Positions 1 to 7,754 of a stretch of DNA of 14,554 bases are shown in pieces. A model generated the notes under the pieces. That model was not told where the DNA came from. It did no database searches and saw nothing but the letters and a program-made list of their open reading frames with translations. Origin of the DNA: Citromicrobium sp. (lineage in GTDB: Bacteria > Pseudomonadota > Alphaproteobacteria > Sphingomonadales > Sphingomonadaceae); NCBI GenBank assembly GCA_002712945.1, contig PAVA01000066.1, forward strand, positions 1 to 14,554, in the 5' to 3' direction. Position 1 is the first letter of the stretch. Every line of letters begins with the position of its first letter. The position numbers were made by a program, and so were the translations under genes.

Positions 1-105
1 CCACCTCGCGCCATTCGCCCTGTATGGTCGCGGCTGGCGGCAACAGGTTGATGGGGCATAGCGTGGTCTTGACCTGCACCGAAAGCGGCGGGAATCTAAT
101 CGGCG
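1..105. other. Non-homologous segment at the window edge (possible junction)
   Basis: In the ATPase frame these bases encode a Gly/Ser/Cys-mixed stretch that does not resemble the conserved part of the ATPase expected before SALGAIETF. The other two plus frames are closed within about 60 bases. On the minus strand one frame is open from about position 100 down to base 1 and reads as a plausible protein fragment containing LCPINLLPPAATIQGEW, which I do not recognise. The segment could be a mobile-element edge, a rearrangement breakpoint, a mis-assembled contig end, or simply a divergent N-terminus. The junction position is an estimate (about 100-117). Confidence 0.4.
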
Positions 106-995
106 TGGGCGTGGCCAGCGCGCTGGGCGCGATCGAGACCTTCCTGCACGAGGAAGCGCGCGCGGGCCGCCGTTGCCTGCTGATCGTCGACGAGGCGCAG
201 AACCTCAGTTTCGAGGCGCTGGAAGAACTGCGGATGATGAGCAATTTCCAGCTCGGCTCGCATCCGCTGCTGCAACAGCTCCTGCTAGGCCAGCCCGAAT
301 TCAAGCAGATGCTCGCCCAGCACGACCGGCTGGAGCAGCTGCGCCAGCGCGTGATCGCCGCGCACCATCTGACCGCGATGGAGCCGCAGGAAATCGCGCC
401 CTATATCGAGCATCGGCTCGCGCTGGTCGGCTGGAAGGGCATTCCGTCCTTCGATCCCAAGATTTTCCCCGCGATCCACGAGGCGAGCGGCGGCATCCCG
501 CGCCGGGTCAACCAGATCGCCACCCGCCTGTTGCTGATGGGCGCGGTGGAGCAGCGCAGCCAGATCGACTGCGCGATGCTGACCTCCGTGGTCGAGGAGA
601 TGGCGCGCGACAACCGGAGCGAGGAGGGCCCGGCACCGGGCGAGGGCAAGCCTCGCTTCGCCAGTCCGGCCCCCGATCTCGCGCCGTCACCTGCGCCGTC
701 CTTTGCAGCACCTCCACCGCCGCCCGCTCCCGCAGCGGCTCCGGCATCCTCTGCCGCAACGAAGCGGGAGGACGAGCCGTCCAGTCCGCCGAAGGGCGAA
801 GACATGGACGACTTGCGCGCTGCCATCGCGGCGCTTTCCCGCGCGATCGAGGGGAGCCCGCGCAATACGGAGGATCCGCTCGCCGAGCGCGTGCACGCGC
901 TCGAATCGCGGCTCGAAGAGCAGGAGCAGAGCGTGCGCTACCTCCTCCAGCTGCTGATCGAATGGCTCGACAAAGAGGGGCGCAAAGCCGCCTGA
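3..995 (+). CDS. XrtA/PEP-CTERM locus secretion-type AAA ATPase, 5' end missing or disrupted
   Basis: This is the C-terminal part of an ExeA/GspA-like AAA ATPase of the kind found in exosortase A loci (TIGR03015-type). It probably energises or regulates polysaccharide or protein export at the inner membrane. Walker B is clear as CLLIVDEAQN (about 174-203), followed by the ELRMMSNFQLG and LLGQPEF segments typical of the family and then GGIPRRVNQ. After about position 600 comes a Pro/Ala-rich linker with a run of five prolines, then a predicted helical or coiled-coil tail (about 800-990). The Walker A P-loop should lie upstream and is not in the window. The frame is open back to position 3, but the roughly 34 codons before SALGAIETF (from about position 117) do not look like this family. 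The true start is therefore unknown, and the ATG at 24 is probably not real. The stop lies 2 bp before the deacetylase ATG, which implies translational coupling. The family call is firm; the 5' end is not. Confidence 0.85.
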   Translation, partial: TSRHSPCMVAAGGNRLMGHSVVLTCTESGGNLIGVGVASALGAIETFLHEEARAGRRCLLIVDEAQNLSFEALEELRMMSNFQLGSHPLLQQLLLGQPEFKQMLAQHDRLEQLRQRVIAAHHLTAMEPQEIAPYIEHRLALVGWKGIPSFDPKIFPAIHEASGGIPRRVNQIATRLLLMGAVEQRSQIDCAMLTSVVEEMARDNRSEEGPAPGEGKPRFASPAPDLAPSPAPSFAAPPPPPAPAAAPASSAATKREDEPSSPPKGEDMDDLRAAIAALSRAIEGSPRNTEDPLAERVHALESRLEEQEQSVRYLLQLLIEWLDKEGRKAA

Positions 996-997
996 CC

Positions 998-1900
998 ATG
1001 GACCTCGCGCCCTCCCGCCAGCCGCAGCCGCCGGGCCAGCCCATCGTCAACGGCCTGTCGGTCGATGTCGAGGACTGGTTCCAGGTCGGCGCGTTCGAGA
1101 ACACCATCGCGCGCGGTGACTGGGACCGTTGCGAGCTGCGCGTCGAGCGCAATGTGGAGGCAATACTGGCCCTGTTCGATCGGGCAGGCGTGAAGGCAAC
1201 CTTCTTCACGCTCGGCTGGATCGCGGAGCGTGTGCCGCACACCATCCGCAAGATTGCCGAGGCAGGCCACGAACTCGCCAGCCACGGCTACGATCACCAG
1301 CGCGTCTTCACCATGGACCGCGCGGCATTCGCCGAAGACCTGCGCCGGTCGCGCGGCACCCTGGAGGATGCGGGCGGGGTTGCCATTACCGGCTATCGCG
1401 CGCCGAGCTTCTCCATCGATGCGCGCAATCCCTGGGCGTTCGATGAACTGGCGGCGCAGGGCTATGCCTACAGCTCGAGCGTCGCGCCCGTGGCGCACGA
1501 TCACTATGGCTGGCGCGAGGCACCGCGTTTCGCCTTCCGCCCTGCCGATGGGGCGGAGCTGATCGAGCTGCCGGTGACGACGGCAATGCTCGGCGGCAGT
1601 CGCGTTGCGGCGGGCGGGGGCGGCTTCTTCCGTACGCTTCCCTATGCCTTCTCCCGCTGGGCGATCGACCAGGTCAACCGCGCGGAGGGCGAGCCGGCCA
1701 TCTTTTACTGCCACCCGTGGGAGGTCGATCCCGGCCAGCCGCGTGTCGCCGGGGCGCCGCTGCGCTCGCGTATTCGCCACTACACCAACCTGTCGGTCAT
1801 GGAGCGCAAGCTCGAACGCCTGCTGGGCGATTTCGCGTGGGGACGGGTCGACGAGATCGCTGCAGCCGCATCGCGCGCCATTCCCAGGGAAGCGGCATGA
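998..1900 (+). CDS. XrtA-associated polysaccharide deacetylase (NodB/CE4 fold)
   Basis: This encodes a 300-aa carbohydrate-esterase-4 protein that probably removes N- or O-acetyl groups from the polysaccharide made by this locus. The catalytic motifs are visible in order. SVDVEDWF (residues 21-28) carries the first acidic pair, D23/D26. SHGYDH (95-100) supplies the metal-binding histidines H96 and H100. RAPSF (134-138) is the third motif. FYCHPWE (236-242) carries the C-terminal histidine H239. An N-terminal VDVEDWFQ and a C-terminal part of the DUF3473 type are characteristic of the PEP-CTERM/XrtA deacetylase subfamily. No signal peptide is visible, which suggests cytoplasmic or membrane-peripheral action. 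The ATG at 998 was chosen because it directly follows the ATPase stop and gives the expected N-terminus; the longer open frame upstream is a shadow of the ATPase. The stop overlaps the next gene's start as ATGA. Confidence 0.93.
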   Translation: MDLAPSRQPQPPGQPIVNGLSVDVEDWFQVGAFENTIARGDWDRCELRVERNVEAILALFDRAGVKATFFTLGWIAERVPHTIRKIAEAGHELASHGYDHQRVFTMDRAAFAEDLRRSRGTLEDAGGVAITGYRAPSFSIDARNPWAFDELAAQGYAYSSSVAPVAHDHYGWREAPRFAFRPADGAELIELPVTTAMLGGSRVAAGGGGFFRTLPYAFSRWAIDQVNRAEGEPAIFYCHPWEVDPGQPRVAGAPLRSRIRHYTNLSVMERKLERLLGDFAWGRVDEIAAAASRAIPREAA

Positions 1901-2976
1901 ACGCGCCTTTCATACCCGACCACAAGAGCGACCCGGCCAGCATCGCGCTGGCCGATCTGCATGATGCCCGGCAGGCGCGCCGGATTGCGGCTTTCGTGGA
2001 AGAGCAGGGCGGCAGCCCGTTTCACCTGCCCGAATGGCTGGTCGCCATCGAACGCGGCACCGGCCAGCAGGCCTGCGGGATCCTTGCCGAGCGGGCAGGG
2101 CGGATCGTCGGCTGGCTGCCGTTGACGCTGGTTCATTCACCGCTGTTCGGGCGCGCGCTCGTGTCCAGCGGCTTCGCGGTGGATGGCGGGCCCCTCGCGG
2201 TCGAGGCGCGCATCGCGGACAGGCTGGCTCGGGCCGCCAGCGAGTTTGCCCTGCGGCGCTCCTGCGCCGAGGTCGAACTGCGCGGCGGAGCGACGCCTGC
2301 AGGCTGGGAGCACATTTCCGGCAAGCACTGCGGCTTCGTGCGCGACCTTGCCGAGGACGACGAGGCGCAGCTTCTCGCAATCCCGCGCAAGCAGCGCGCC
2401 GAAATCCGCAAGAGCCTTAAGAACGATCTCGCGGTCACCGTGGGCACCAAGGAGAGCGACCGCGCGGCGCACTACGCCTGCTACGCCGCGAGCGTGCATA
2501 ATCTCGGCACGCCGGTTTTCCCGCGCAGCCTGTTCGATGCCGTCCTGCGCGCTTTCGACGGGCGCGCCGATATCCTCACCGTTTGGGAGGGGGACGAGCC
2601 GCTCGCCAGCGTGCTGACGCTTTACCACCAAGGCACCGCCTACCCGTTCTGGGGCGGCGGCGTATGGCGCGCGCGCGATACCCGCGCGAACGAGCGGATG
2701 TACTACGCGCTGATGTGCCACGCGCGCTCGGAGAAAGGCTGCACGCGGTTCGACTTCGGGCGCTCGAAGACCGGCAGCGGGCCCTTCCACTACAAGAAGA
2801 ACTGGGGGTTCGAGCCGGAACCGCTCGCCTATGCGCGCTGGACCGCGCCGGGTTCGCAGGCGCGCGATGTCGATCCGACGAGTGAGGCATACGCTCGCAA
2901 GATCGCACTTTGGAAGAAGCTGCCGCTTCCCGTCGCCAACGGCATCGGGCCGTTCATCGCGAGGGGGCTGGCTTGA
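1897..2976 (+). CDS. FemAB-like acyltransferase, XrtA/PEP-CTERM associated
   Basis: This encodes a 359-aa protein of the FemAB/GNAT superfamily type found in exosortase A loci (TIGR03019-like). FemAB relatives transfer amino acids from aminoacyl-tRNA; the substrate in XrtA loci is not established, and modification of a polysaccharide precursor or surface protein is the usual guess. The N-terminal part has SPFHLPEWL (40-48). The C-terminal acetyltransferase-like domain has WEGDEPLASVLTLYH (230-244), a Gly/Trp-rich FWGGGVW (251-257) and the highly diagnostic RFDFGRSKTGSGPFHYKKNW (284-303). The protein appears soluble, with no signal peptide or membrane segment. The start at 1897 overlaps the deacetylase stop (ATGA), and the stop overlaps the next ATG by one base (TGATG), so translation is coupled on both sides. 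The family assignment is strong; the biochemical role is uncertain. Confidence 0.9.
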   Translation: MNAPFIPDHKSDPASIALADLHDARQARRIAAFVEEQGGSPFHLPEWLVAIERGTGQQACGILAERAGRIVGWLPLTLVHSPLFGRALVSSGFAVDGGPLAVEARIADRLARAASEFALRRSCAEVELRGGATPAGWEHISGKHCGFVRDLAEDDEAQLLAIPRKQRAEIRKSLKNDLAVTVGTKESDRAAHYACYAASVHNLGTPVFPRSLFDAVLRAFDGRADILTVWEGDEPLASVLTLYHQGTAYPFWGGGVWRARDTRANERMYYALMCHARSEKGCTRFDFGRSKTGSGPFHYKKNWGFEPEPLAYARWTAPGSQARDVDPTSEAYARKIALWKKLPLPVANGIGPFIARGLA

Positions 2977-4229
2977 TGGGAGAGACGCTGTTCCTCGCGC
3001 ACCGCGTGCCCTTTCCGCCCGACCGGGGGGACAAGATCCGGTCCTACCACGTGCTGCGCGCGCTCGCGGCGCTCGGCCCGGTCCATGTCGGCACGTTCGA
3101 TGATGCGTCCGGGTTGGGCGAGGAGTTCCTCTCCGGGCTGGCCGCGAGCCACTTCCTTGTGCCCCACCGCAAGTCGGACATGCTGGCCGCCGCCGAAGCA
3201 ATGGTGAAGGGCCTGCCCGTCAGTCTCGCTGCCTTCGCGCATCAGGGCCTGCGCGAATGGGTGGAGCAGGTGCTCCATTACCGCCCGATCGACGCGATCT
3301 ACGTCTTCTCCGGCCAGATGGCACAATATGTCCCGCCGCATTTTCCGGGCCGCACCGTGCTCGACCTGTGCGATGTCGATAGCGCCAAGTTCGAGGCTTA
3401 CGGCAAGACGGGCCATGGGCCCAAGGCGTGGGTCCACGCGCGCGAAGGGCGCTTGCTCGCGGCGGCGGAGGAGCGTTTCGCCCGCGCTGCCGATACCACG
3501 TTGCTGATCAGCGAGAATGAGGCAAACCTGTTTCGCACGCGCCTCTCGACCCTCAACCAGATCGACCTGAAGGTGATGCGCAACGGGATCGACGCGCAGT
3601 TCTTCGCGCCCGAGGCGGTCGCCCCGCAGCCGACATTGTTCGGACCCGGCCCCAACATCGTCTTCACCGGGCAGATGGACTACGCGCCCAATATCGCGGC
3701 GGTCGAGCGGATGGTGCAGCACATCCTGCCGGGCATCCGCGAGACGCATGCCGACGCGGAATTTCATATCGTCGGTCGCGCGCCGACGCCTGCGGTCAAG
3801 GCGCTGGGCAGGCGCGAGGCCGTCACCGTGTGGGGCGAGGTCGCCGACGTGCGGCCCTTCCTTGCCGAGGCCGATATCGTCGCCGCGCCGCTGACCATCG
3901 CGCGCGGTATCCAGAACAAGGTGCTCGAAGCGATGGCGATGGCGAGGCCCGTGCTGCTCTCGCCCGAAGCCGCGACCGGAATCGATGCCGAGGACGGCAC
4001 GCACTTTGCGGTGGCCGAGGGGGACCGGATGATGATCGGCCGCGCGCTTTCGTTGCTCGATGATCGGGCGAAGGCAGAGGCGATGGGGCAGGCGGCGCGT
4101 GCCTTCGTGCTAGCCGAACAGTCCTGGCCCGCCATGCTCGCGGGGCTGGCGGATCTGCTTCGCCCGCCCGGCGCCGATCCGGCCAGCGAAAGCCCGGACG
4201 ATGCAGACCAAGCGCGCGATGCCGCCTGA
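2976..4229 (+). CDS. Glycosyltransferase, XrtA/PEP-CTERM type (TIGR03087-like, GT-B)
   Basis: This encodes a 417-aa GT4-like glycosyltransferase, probably adding a sugar to a lipid-linked precursor on the cytoplasmic face of the inner membrane. The N-terminal acceptor domain starts with LFLAHRVPFPPDRGDKIRSY (5-24), the hallmark of the exosortase-locus subfamily. The inter-domain region has VMRNGID (200-206). The C-terminal nucleotide-sugar-binding domain begins at FTGQMDYAPNIAAV (230-243), continues with HIVGRAP (264-270), and ends with GIQNKVLEAMAMARPVLLSP (311-330), where the E in KVLEAM corresponds to the donor-binding acidic residue of the family. The acidic C-terminal tail (about 395-417) overlaps the exosortase gene by up to 29 bp. 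The donor and acceptor sugars cannot be read from the sequence. Confidence 0.92.
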   Translation: MGETLFLAHRVPFPPDRGDKIRSYHVLRALAALGPVHVGTFDDASGLGEEFLSGLAASHFLVPHRKSDMLAAAEAMVKGLPVSLAAFAHQGLREWVEQVLHYRPIDAIYVFSGQMAQYVPPHFPGRTVLDLCDVDSAKFEAYGKTGHGPKAWVHAREGRLLAAAEERFARAADTTLLISENEANLFRTRLSTLNQIDLKVMRNGIDAQFFAPEAVAPQPTLFGPGPNIVFTGQMDYAPNIAAVERMVQHILPGIRETHADAEFHIVGRAPTPAVKALGRREAVTVWGEVADVRPFLAEADIVAAPLTIARGIQNKVLEAMAMARPVLLSPEAATGIDAEDGTHFAVAEGDRMMIGRALSLLDDRAKAEAMGQAARAFVLAEQSWPAMLAGLADLLRPPGADPASESPDDADQARDAA

Positions 4230-5772
4230 ACTGGCCCCCGACGCCCGCCGGTCGGCGCTAACCGGCTTCCTCGAGCGCATTCCCGCAGCATGGGCGGGCG
4301 CGCTCGGCTGGCTGGCACTGACATGGGCAGCGGCCCTGCTGCTCACTGCGCCGCAATGGGTCGACATGGCGCGCCAGTGGCTGACCGTGTCGGCCTATCA
4401 GCACATCCTGTTCGTCCCGCCGATTGTCGGCTGGCTGGTGTGGAACCGGCGCGAGGTGCTCGCACAGATGGCGCCGCAAGCATGGTGGCCCGGCGTGCCG
4501 CTGGTGTTCGGCGCGCTTGGCGTGTGGATGGTCGGCACGCTCACGTCGCTCGATATCGTGGCGCAGGCGGGCGCGGTCCTGATCCTGCAGACAGCGACCC
4601 TTGCCATGCTGGGTCCGCGCGTGGGCGCGGTGCTGCTCTTCCCGCTGGCCTTCGCCTGCTTCCTCGTGCCGTTCGGCGAGGAAATCGTGCCGCCGCTGCA
4701 AATGCTGACCGCCGAAATGGTGATCTTCCTCACCCATCTCAGCGGTATCCCTGCCCGGATCGACGGCATCTTCATCGACACGCCCGCGGGCCTCTTCGTG
4801 GTCGCGGAAGCCTGCGCGGGCGTGCAGTTCGTGGTCGCGATGCTGACGCTCGGCGTGCTCGCGGCGAAGATCGGCATGGAGCGCTGGCCGCGCCGGATCG
4901 CGCTGCTGGCGCTGTGCCTCGTCGTTCCGATCCTAGCCAATGGCGTGCGCGCCTGGGCGACCATTGCGGTGGCGCAGGTCGTCGGGGCCGAGCGCGCCGG
5001 AGGGTTCGACCACATCCTCTACGGCTGGGTATTCTTCGCGCTCGTCGTCGCGGTGGTGCTGGCGCTGGCGTGGCGCTGGTTCGATCGCGACCCGCAGGCC
5101 GAGGCGCGTGGCGCCGCGCGGCTGGCAAACGATCCCCTGGTGCGTGCGCTCGACCGGCTGCCTGCGCGGTCCAGCACGCTCGGCCCGCTGATTGCCGCGC
5201 TGGTTCTTCTCGCCGGGCTGTGGGCGGGGCTGGCACACGCTGCGGGCACCCCGGCAGCGCCTTTGCGCGCACCCCAGATTCCGGGCTGGACGCAAGTCGA
5301 CGCGGGGTCCGACCTTGCTTGGCAACCGCGCGGGGCGAACGTACGCCAGCGCCTCCATGCGGTCTACCGGGATGCTGCTGGCAATCGGGTCGATCTCTAC
5401 CTTGCCGAATATGACGGGCATGGCGACCCGACCGCAGGCGCGGAAGGCGCGGTACCGCCCGACACGCCGTGGCGTCGCGTGGGACCGGCGGAGGCTGCGA
5501 CGGCCATGGAAGGTGCGGTCCTTCGGGCCGGCACGGCCGAGCGCAGGCTGGCCTGGACCAGCTATGTCGCCGCAGATGCCGCCACCGCCGATCCGCTCGC
5601 CTACCGGCTCGAAGGGCTGGGCGCGCGGCTTCTGCTGCGTCCCGCGCCGCGTTACCTCGTGATCTTTTCCACACCCGAAAACGGCGCGAATGCAGGTTCG
5701 CGGGCACTGGCCAGCTTTCACGAGGCGAGCGGCGGGCCGGCCCTGGTGGTCGCGCACTCGCTTTCCCGTTAG
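4201..5772 (+). CDS. xrtA: Exosortase A fused to an EpsI domain
   Basis: This encodes a 523-aa inner-membrane transpeptidase-like protein that recognises and processes C-terminal PEP-CTERM sorting signals on exported proteins. The N-terminal about 300 residues hold multiple hydrophobic segments and the catalytic triad: Cys in VVAEACAGVQF (C205), Arg in ANGVRAW (R250) and His in DHILYGWVFF (H271). From about residue 325 there is one more hydrophobic segment and then a roughly 170-aa periplasmic EpsI/DUF3485-type domain (PQIPGWTQV to the end). Its exact role is unknown; it is tied to exopolysaccharide export. The EpsI fusion is a known arrangement in proteobacterial XrtA proteins. The ATG at 4201 overlaps the glycosyltransferase by 29 bp; the ATG at 4219 (overlap 11 bp, 6 aa shorter) is equally possible because neither has a strong Shine-Dalgarno sequence. 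The next gene starts 11 bp downstream. No PEP-CTERM substrate gene is present in this window. Confidence 0.93.
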   Translation: MQTKRAMPPELAPDARRSALTGFLERIPAAWAGALGWLALTWAAALLLTAPQWVDMARQWLTVSAYQHILFVPPIVGWLVWNRREVLAQMAPQAWWPGVPLVFGALGVWMVGTLTSLDIVAQAGAVLILQTATLAMLGPRVGAVLLFPLAFACFLVPFGEEIVPPLQMLTAEMVIFLTHLSGIPARIDGIFIDTPAGLFVVAEACAGVQFVVAMLTLGVLAAKIGMERWPRRIALLALCLVVPILANGVRAWATIAVAQVVGAERAGGFDHILYGWVFFALVVAVVLALAWRWFDRDPQAEARGAARLANDPLVRALDRLPARSSTLGPLIAALVLLAGLWAGLAHAAGTPAAPLRAPQIPGWTQVDAGSDLAWQPRGANVRQRLHAVYRDAAGNRVDLYLAEYDGHGDPTAGAEGAVPPDTPWRRVGPAEAATAMEGAVLRAGTAERRLAWTSYVAADAATADPLAYRLEGLGARLLLRPAPRYLVIFSTPENGANAGSRALASFHEASGGPALVVAHSLSR

Positions 5773-5783
5773 AAACACCGGTC

Positions 5784-7679
5784 ATGTGCGGCATTGCTGG
5801 CCTGTTTACGCGCGACCCGGCCGCGCTGGTCGATCGTTCGATCCTCACCGGGATGCGCGATGCCATGGTCCATCGCGGTCCCGATGGTGCGGGTCTGTGG
5901 CTGGCCGAGGGTGTCGGCCTCGGTCATCGGCGCCTGTCGGTGATCGACGTCGAGGGGTCGCCCCAGCCAATGCATTCTCCCGACGAGCGATCGGTGATCG
6001 TCTTCAACGGCGAGATCTACAACTACCGCGCGCTGCGGCGCGAGTTGCGGCAGCTGGGCCACAATTTCCGCACCGAAGGCGATACCGAGGTGATCCTGGC
6101 GGCCTGGCGCGAATGGGGCGTCCAGTGCCTCGACCGGCTGGAGGGCATGTTCGCCTTCGCGCTTTACGATCGCAACACCCGCAAGCTGTTCCTCGCGCGC
6201 GACCGTTTCGGCGTGAAGCCGCTGTTCACCGCGACGCTGCCCGATGGCACCTTTGCCTTCGCTTCCGAACTCAAGGGATTGCTGGCGCATCCCGCGCTCG
6301 AACGCAAAATCGATCCGCTGGCGATCGAGGACTACTTCGCGTGGGGCTATGTGCCCGATCACCGATCGATCCTGGCGGGGGTCGAGAAGCTGCCTGCAGG
6401 CCATTACCGGATCGTCGAGCGGGGCATGGCTCCGCGCCCGCCGGTGCGCTGGTACGACATTTCCTTCCTCGATCGCCATCGCATGCACGAGGCGGACGAG
6501 GCCGAAGCAATCCGCGACAGGCTGTGCTCCGCGGTCGAATCGCGCATGGTAAGCGATGTACCTCTCGGCGCGTTTCTCTCCGGCGGGGTCGACAGTTCCA
6601 CGGTCGTCGCAATGATGGCGGATTTCGCCAAAGATCGCGTGACCACCTGTTCGATCGGGTTCGACGTGCCCGACCTCGACGAGACGGCCCATGCCCGGCG
6701 GATCGCATCGCAGTTCGGGACCGATCATCACGAGCGGATCGTCGATCCCGCCATGTTCGGCATGATCGATCCGCTCGTCGCGATGTTCGACGAACCCTTC
6801 GCCGATGCCTCTGCCCTGCCGACCGCGCAGGTCTGCGCGCTCGCCCGCGAGCATGTTACGGTCGCGCTGTCGGGCGATGGCGCGGACGAGGCTTTTGCGG
6901 GCTATCGCCGCCATGTCTTCCATGCGGCGGAAGAACGCGCGCGCAGCTGGCTTCCCGCAGGCCTGAGGCGGGCCGCATTCGGTACTCTCGGTACGCTCTA
7001 TCCCAAGGCCGACTGGGCGCCGCGCCCCTTTCGCGCGAAGGCGACCCTGCAGGCGCTCGCGATGTCGGGCGAGGAGGCCTACGCGCGGGCCCTCTCGATC
7101 ATGGGGCCGCATGACCGGCAGCGGATATTCTCCGACCGGATGATGGGCGAGCTTGGCGGGTATCGCGCCGAGCAGCCGCTGGTCGAGCTGATGCGGGGCG
7201 CGCCGGGGCGCAACGGGCTCGACCGGGCGCAATATGCCGATCTCAAGTTCTGGCTTCCCGGCGATATCCTGACCAAGGTCGACCGGACGAGCATGGCGGT
7301 CAGCCTCGAGGCGCGCGAGCCGCTGCTTGATCATCATCTGGTGGAGTTCGCCGCGTGCCTTCCGCAGGCGCGCAGGGTTTCCGGCACGGAGGGCAAATTC
7401 GCGCTCAAGCGCGCCATGGCGGGCGACCTTCCGGGGGATATTCTCCACCGGGCCAAGCAGGGTTTCGTGCTGCCGATCGCCCAGTGGTTCCGCACCGATC
7501 TGAAGGATGCCGCCCGTGCTGCGGCGCGCAGCGAGCGCTTGCTCGACACCGGCTGGTTCGAGCCTCAGGCACTGTCGCGCCTCGCCGAGGACCATATATC
7601 CGGTCGGCGCGATCACGCGCGCGAATTGTGGCAATTGCTCATGCTGGAGCGGAATTTGAGTCTTTTGGGCAACAAATAG
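5784..7679 (+). CDS. XrtA/PEP-CTERM system amidotransferase (asparagine synthase-like)
   Basis: This encodes a 631-aa class II glutamine amidotransferase/asparagine-synthetase-like enzyme (TIGR03108-type). After removal of Met, Cys2 (MCGIAGLF) is the glutaminase nucleophile. VHRGPDGAG (29-37) and FNGEIYNYR (74-82) complete the N-terminal glutaminase domain. The synthetase domain has the ATP-pyrophosphatase P-loop SGGVDSS (266-272), then ALSGDGADEAFAGY and a DRTSMAVSLEAREPLLD segment. In exosortase loci this protein is thought to amidate a carboxylated sugar or other precursor of the surface polymer, not to supply cellular asparagine; that role is an inference from context. It is the last gene of the co-directional run: 11 bp separate it from xrtA, and 135 bp follow before the next gene. 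The length fits the family and all key residues are intact. Confidence 0.92.
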   Translation: MCGIAGLFTRDPAALVDRSILTGMRDAMVHRGPDGAGLWLAEGVGLGHRRLSVIDVEGSPQPMHSPDERSVIVFNGEIYNYRALRRELRQLGHNFRTEGDTEVILAAWREWGVQCLDRLEGMFAFALYDRNTRKLFLARDRFGVKPLFTATLPDGTFAFASELKGLLAHPALERKIDPLAIEDYFAWGYVPDHRSILAGVEKLPAGHYRIVERGMAPRPPVRWYDISFLDRHRMHEADEAEAIRDRLCSAVESRMVSDVPLGAFLSGGVDSSTVVAMMADFAKDRVTTCSIGFDVPDLDETAHARRIASQFGTDHHERIVDPAMFGMIDPLVAMFDEPFADASALPTAQVCALAREHVTVALSGDGADEAFAGYRRHVFHAAEERARSWLPAGLRRAAFGTLGTLYPKADWAPRPFRAKATLQALAMSGEEAYARALSIMGPHDRQRIFSDRMMGELGGYRAEQPLVELMRGAPGRNGLDRAQYADLKFWLPGDILTKVDRTSMAVSLEAREPLLDHHLVEFAACLPQARRVSGTEGKFALKRAMAGDLPGDILHRAKQGFVLPIAQWFRTDLKDAARAAARSERLLDTGWFEPQALSRLAEDHISGRRDHARELWQLLMLERNLSLLGNK

Positions 7680-7744
7680 ACTCGGCCCAGCGCAAAAATG
7701 TCCCGAATGGGGCGGTATGGTAAATAAATCATTGCCGCCGAGTC
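7679..7744. repeat. 8-bp inverted repeat flanking a 50-base AT-richer spacer after the XrtA operon
   Basis: GACTCGGC (7679-7686, starting on the last base of the stop codon) is perfectly complemented by GCCGAGTC (7737-7744). The 50-base spacer has the lowest GC content in the vicinity (TAAATAAATC at 7721-7730) and contains a second small inverted pair, GGCGG (7711-7715) and CCGCC (7735-7739). There is no T-run, so it is not a classical intrinsic terminator. It could be a weak 3' structure for the operon, part of the control region of the downstream gene, or chance. I found no convincing -35/-10 pair. Confidence 0.35.
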
Positions 7745-7754
7745 ACCCCATAGC

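Noticed and set aside
173..997. Long plus-strand frame upstream of, and continuous with, the deacetylase
   Set aside because: It is Arg/Ala/Pro-rich alternate-frame translation of the ATPase coding region. The deacetylase homology begins only at the ATG at 998.
938..1780. Long minus-strand open frames across the XrtA locus (also 2829-4004, 4772-5866 and 5769-7634)
   Set aside because: These are antisense shadows in high-GC DNA. They lack recognisable domains, while the plus strand encodes intact conserved families throughout.
5784..7679. Housekeeping asparagine synthetase AsnB
   Set aside because: Position as the last gene of the XrtA operon and its overall length fit the exosortase-associated amidotransferase subfamily better than primary asparagine metabolism.
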